Part shown: piece after piece, positions 13,955-16,042 of the stretch
Layout: the number at the start of each line of letters is the position of its first letter
Position numbering within the stretch: position 1 is the stretch's first letter
NCBI GenBank assembly: GCA_030609125.1
Contig: JAUWCW010000016.1
Span: 1-16,042, forward strand
Direction of reading: 5' to 3'
Length of the DNA stretch: 16,042 bases
Origin: JAUWCW01 sp030609125 [NCBI: Candidatus Rokuibacteriota bacterium]
GTDB taxonomy: Bacteria > JAUVQV01
Position numbers and translations under genes: made by a program
The notes under the pieces: generated by a model
What the model saw: the letters and a program-made list of their open reading frames with translations, nothing else
Database searches by the model: none
What the model was told of the DNA's origin: nothing

Positions 13955-15361
13955 TCAGGCTACTGCCGGCGGGGTCGCTTCGCCGGGGACCGGCGTTTTC
14001 CCGAGAACGTCTCTGGCCGCGTCGAGCCCGGACTCAATGGCATGATCCATGTTGAAATACCGAAACATGCCGCTCCTGCCGATGGCATGAAGGTTGCTGA
14101 AGCCGTTCAGGTACTCGAATATCCTGGTAACGTGCTCGATGTAGCCGACCTCGAAGAGCGGATAGGCGCGAGGTACACGAACAACCTGACCGCCTTCCGC
14201 GGTTTTCCTGTCGACGAATCCCAGTTTCTCCAGGTGGACGATAGTCGTCTCGACGATCTCTTCGTCCCGCGCCTTCCAGACATCATCACCGCGAAAACAG
14301 AAGTATTCCGCCACGAGCACCGTCTTCCCCTCCCCGGCCATGAGGGGGCTCCAGTTCTTCGGCTCGTGGAGCCGGCCGAAGGGAACACTCTTTTCCGGAA
14401 AGTAGATCCAGCTCTGGTCCGTCGCCGTCTCCCGGTCGACGGGAATCGCCACCACCACCAGGTCCCGGTAGCGCAGCCGCGCAGCCGCGTCACGCACCTC
14501 CCAGGGAGCCTCGGGAACGAGCATCCCGACCAGCGTGTTCAGCGGAATGCTGGAGACAAATTCGTCGCCCTCCGTCACGACCGGTCCTTTGTGGTTGTGT
14601 GCCTCCACACGCTCGATGCGCCCGTCACTGTGGTACACCCGCGTGACGCGGGTATCGGCGTGGAGGGTCCCCCGCTCCCCCGTGCCCTCCAGAAGCCTTT
14701 CGGCTATTCTCCCTATCCCGAGAGAGGGATAGAGAAAGTGATCGGCCAGGGTCGGAAGGTCCTTCCCGCACACCTTGAAAAGCGCGTTCTTCACGGCCAC
14801 CCCCAGCGAGAGACCACGGATGCGCTGGGCCACCCAGTCGGCGCTTATCCGGTCACAGCCGACACCCCACACCTTTTCGCTGTATTCTTTGAAATAGAGG
14901 TTGAAAAGGGCACGGCCGAAATCCCGCACCACGCGGTCCTCGAGAGAGACCGCCCGCGCTTTTCCCGCCGGCCAGTTTTTCAGGCGCTGCAGTCCGTAGT
15001 CCAGGAGGATCTTCGCCGTTGTTATGCCGCCGAGGCCGAAGATGGCGTTCAGAGGCTTGAGGGGATAGTCGAAGTACTTTCCCCTGAGGAGGATCGTGCT
15101 CTTGCGGGGGACGGTGAGCATCTCCGACCCCATGAGTTTCTTCACATACTCTTCTATCCTTTTGTCGGTGGTGAAAAACCTGTGTCCCCCGAGGTCGAAC
15201 CGGTAGCCGTCGCCGACAACGGTCCGCGACATGCCCCCGACTGTCGACCCGGCCTCGATGAGGGCCACATGGCGCCCGGCTTTCGAGAGGGCGTGACCCG
15301 CCGACAGGCCGGCGAGACCCGCACCGAGAATGACCACGTCTTTTCGGCTGTTCACACTCAT
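13955..15361 (-). CDS. UDP-galactopyranose-mutase-like FAD oxidoreductase
   Basis: The 468-residue flavoprotein has a dinucleotide-binding fold (G13-A-G-L-A-G18, then E36) followed by VGGMSRTV and DLGGHRFF. The segment YFKEYSEKVWG (about 156-166) and SADWVAQRIRGLSL are hallmarks of a UGM-related family found in glycan and lipid clusters. The C-terminus keeps an FAD-contact region (HAIGRSGMFRYFNMDHAIESG). It is longer than classical Glf (about 370 residues), so UDP-galactopyranose mutase itself is not claimed. A redox or isomerase role on a sugar or isoprenoid is possible. The ATG has no strong Shine-Dalgarno and lies only 17 nt after a strong terminator hairpin. It leads a two-gene operon with the B12-type radical SAM gene. 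Confidence 0.87.
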   Translation of the reverse strand: MSVNSRKDVVILGAGLAGLSAGHALSKAGRHVALIEAGSTVGGMSRTVVGDGYRFDLGGHRFFTTDKRIEEYVKKLMGSEMLTVPRKSTILLRGKYFDYPLKPLNAIFGLGGITTAKILLDYGLQRLKNWPAGKARAVSLEDRVVRDFGRALFNLYFKEYSEKVWGVGCDRISADWVAQRIRGLSLGVAVKNALFKVCGKDLPTLADHFLYPSLGIGRIAERLLEGTGERGTLHADTRVTRVYHSDGRIERVEAHNHKGPVVTEGDEFVSSIPLNTLVGMLVPEAPWEVRDAAARLRYRDLVVVAIPVDRETATDQSWIYFPEKSVPFGRLHEPKNWSPLMAGEGKTVLVAEYFCFRGDDVWKARDEEIVETTIVHLEKLGFVDRKTAEGGQVVRVPRAYPLFEVGYIEHVTRIFEYLNGFSNLHAIGRSGMFRYFNMDHAIESGLDAARDVLGKTPVPGEATPPAVA

Positions 15362-15378
15362 TTAGACACCAACATAAA

Positions 15379-15412
15379 ACCGCCCGTTGCGGACTTCGGC
15401 GCAACGGGCGGT
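15379..15412 (-). terminator. Intrinsic terminator of the universal stress protein gene
   Basis: ACCGCCCGTTGCG and its exact complement form a perfect 13-bp, GC-rich stem with an 8-nt loop containing TTCG. On the minus strand the stem is followed by TTTTATGTT, a usable T-tract. It lies 65 bp past the usp stop. On the plus strand it is followed by CAAAACA, so it works only leftward. Confidence 0.85.
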
Positions 15413-15477
15413 CAAAACACCTTCTGGCCCGGGAGGCACCCTCACCGCCCCGGGGCTTCCGACACAGCCGGAGGTTC

Positions 15478-15954
15478 TCAGGTGGAGCCTGAGGACTTCA
15501 CCAGGAAGACGGGTATTTCAGCCCTGTCGGCGACTTCCCTGCTGACGCTGCCCATGAAGAGGTGGCTGGTCCTCTTGCCGCGGGACCCGATGATGATCAT
15601 GTCGGCGCCTTCTTCCATGGCGGTCTTCATTATCTCGTCCGCCGGATGGCCGACACGCACCATCGTCTCCACCCCCTGGATACCGTTCTCAGTCATGGCC
15701 GAGCTGTAGTACTCCAGGATTCTCCCGGCCCTCTTGTCAAGGGCCTCCTTGTATTCCGTCCCTTCCAGCGTCTCCTTCAGGGTGGCCATCTCCGGATCGC
15801 CCAGCATCCCGTCGATCAGTGATCGGCCTTCGAGCTTCTCAACATGAAGGAGGATGAGCCTCTCCGGGTCGATACACTTGCACACCCGGACAAAGGTGGA
15901 GACCGCCGCTTTCGACCCTTTTGTGTCATCTACTGCGAGCAATATGTTCTTCAT
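15478..15954 (-). CDS. Universal stress protein (UspA family)
   Basis: The 158-residue single-domain Usp has the alpha/beta fold marks: N-terminal MKNILLAVDDTKGSKAA with the nucleotide-contacting Asp, a central GVETMVRVGHPADEIMKTA segment, and the C-terminal loop IIIGSRGKRTSHLFMGSVSREV. The ATP-binding pattern is G-x2-G-x9-G-(S/T); here there are eight residues between the second and third Gly, so binding may differ. Such proteins act in the cytoplasm in stress, energy-limited or redox responses; a specific role cannot be inferred. AAGGTG (plus strand 15959-15964) lies just before the ATG. It is followed by a strong terminator and so is probably transcribed separately from the flavoprotein operon. 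Confidence 0.92.
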   Translation of the reverse strand: MKNILLAVDDTKGSKAAVSTFVRVCKCIDPERLILLHVEKLEGRSLIDGMLGDPEMATLKETLEGTEYKEALDKRAGRILEYYSSAMTENGIQGVETMVRVGHPADEIMKTAMEEGADMIIIGSRGKRTSHLFMGSVSREVADRAEIPVFLVKSSGST

Positions 15955-16006
15955 TCTGCACCTTCACGAAATGTCTTCGCCTGACAGCAAGGCTGCGGGA
16001 CGGACC

Positions 16007-16042
16007 CTACTGCCCGTAGCCGCCGGAGTCTTCCTGCACTCC
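16007..16042 (-). CDS. Possible C-terminal end of an unidentified gene
   Basis: Reading in from the right edge on the minus strand, one frame is open for 11 codons (GVQEDSGGYGQ) and then stops at TAG. The stop lies 52 bp before the usp ATG, a plausible operon spacing. The fragment is too short to identify; it may be chance. Confidence 0.3.
   Translation of the reverse strand, partial: GVQEDSGGYGQ

Noticed and set aside
12703-14055. A 450-codon plus-strand open frame
   Set aside because: Antisense shadow of the B12-type radical SAM gene, with no recognisable motif.
13871-15709. A 612-codon plus-strand open frame
   Set aside because: It is antisense to the UGM-like flavoprotein and usp genes, which have conserved motifs; no family resemblance in the plus-strand product.
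1-16042. CRISPR array, tRNA or rRNA genes
   Set aside because: No regularly spaced repeats, and no tRNA-like cloverleaf or rRNA sequence, was seen while reading the gene-free gaps.

Overview
The window is high-GC bacterial chromosomal DNA with tightly packed genes (4-bp overlaps, gaps of 0-35 bp, several GTG and TTG starts). The gene content suggests a deltaproteobacterium-like organism (Desulfobacterota/Desulfuromonadia in the broad sense). The clues are a heme operon led by a NirJ/AhbC/AhbD-type radical SAM enzyme, a desulforedoxin-like Fe(Cys)4 protein, an EpmA-modified EF-P, and an NtrC-type regulator with a PocR-like sensor. This placement is inference from gene content; there is no rRNA or other marker in the window.

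Layout. (1) 1-421: tail of a TPR protein. (2) 524-793: an 89-residue protein joining a desulforedoxin-like CxxC...CC metal site to a Lys/Ala-rich histone-H1-like tail, behind a good sigma70-type promoter. (3) 850-5450: a heme operon, radical SAM - hemE - hemH - hemG(hemY type). (4) 5451-5971: a gene-free spacer with a terminator-like inverted repeat, a 176-bp MITE-like element with perfect 17-bp terminal inverted repeats, and a structured leader. (5) 5972-8105: a two-gene regulatory unit, made of an NtrC-family protein whose Walker A, Walker B and GAFTGA motifs are all lost, followed by a STAS-PilZ protein. (6) 8166-10425: efp, epmA and ccdA, with a clear promoter before efp. (7) 10438-12530: a family 2 glycosyltransferase overlapping by 4 bp with a radical SAM protein. 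(8) 12517-15361 on the minus strand: a UDP-galactopyranose-mutase-like flavoprotein and a B12-type radical SAM protein, convergent with unit 7 and overlapping it by 14 bp. (9) 15478-15954 minus: a universal stress protein followed by a strong intrinsic terminator. The tail of one more minus-strand gene may enter at the right edge.

How the genes work together. The heme operon contains no HemN/HemF (coproporphyrinogen oxidase/decarboxylase) and no HemQ/ChdC. It does contain a radical SAM enzyme of the family that decarboxylates iron-coproporphyrin in the alternative heme pathway. The four genes could therefore form a hybrid coproporphyrin route from uroporphyrinogen III to heme, and this is the most interesting pathway hypothesis here. 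The second highlight is the degenerate sigma54-activator homologue paired with STAS-PilZ. It probably keeps DNA binding and sensing but not sigma54 activation or ATP hydrolysis. The GT2, two radical SAM and UGM-like genes look like part of an envelope glycan or lipid locus of unknown product.
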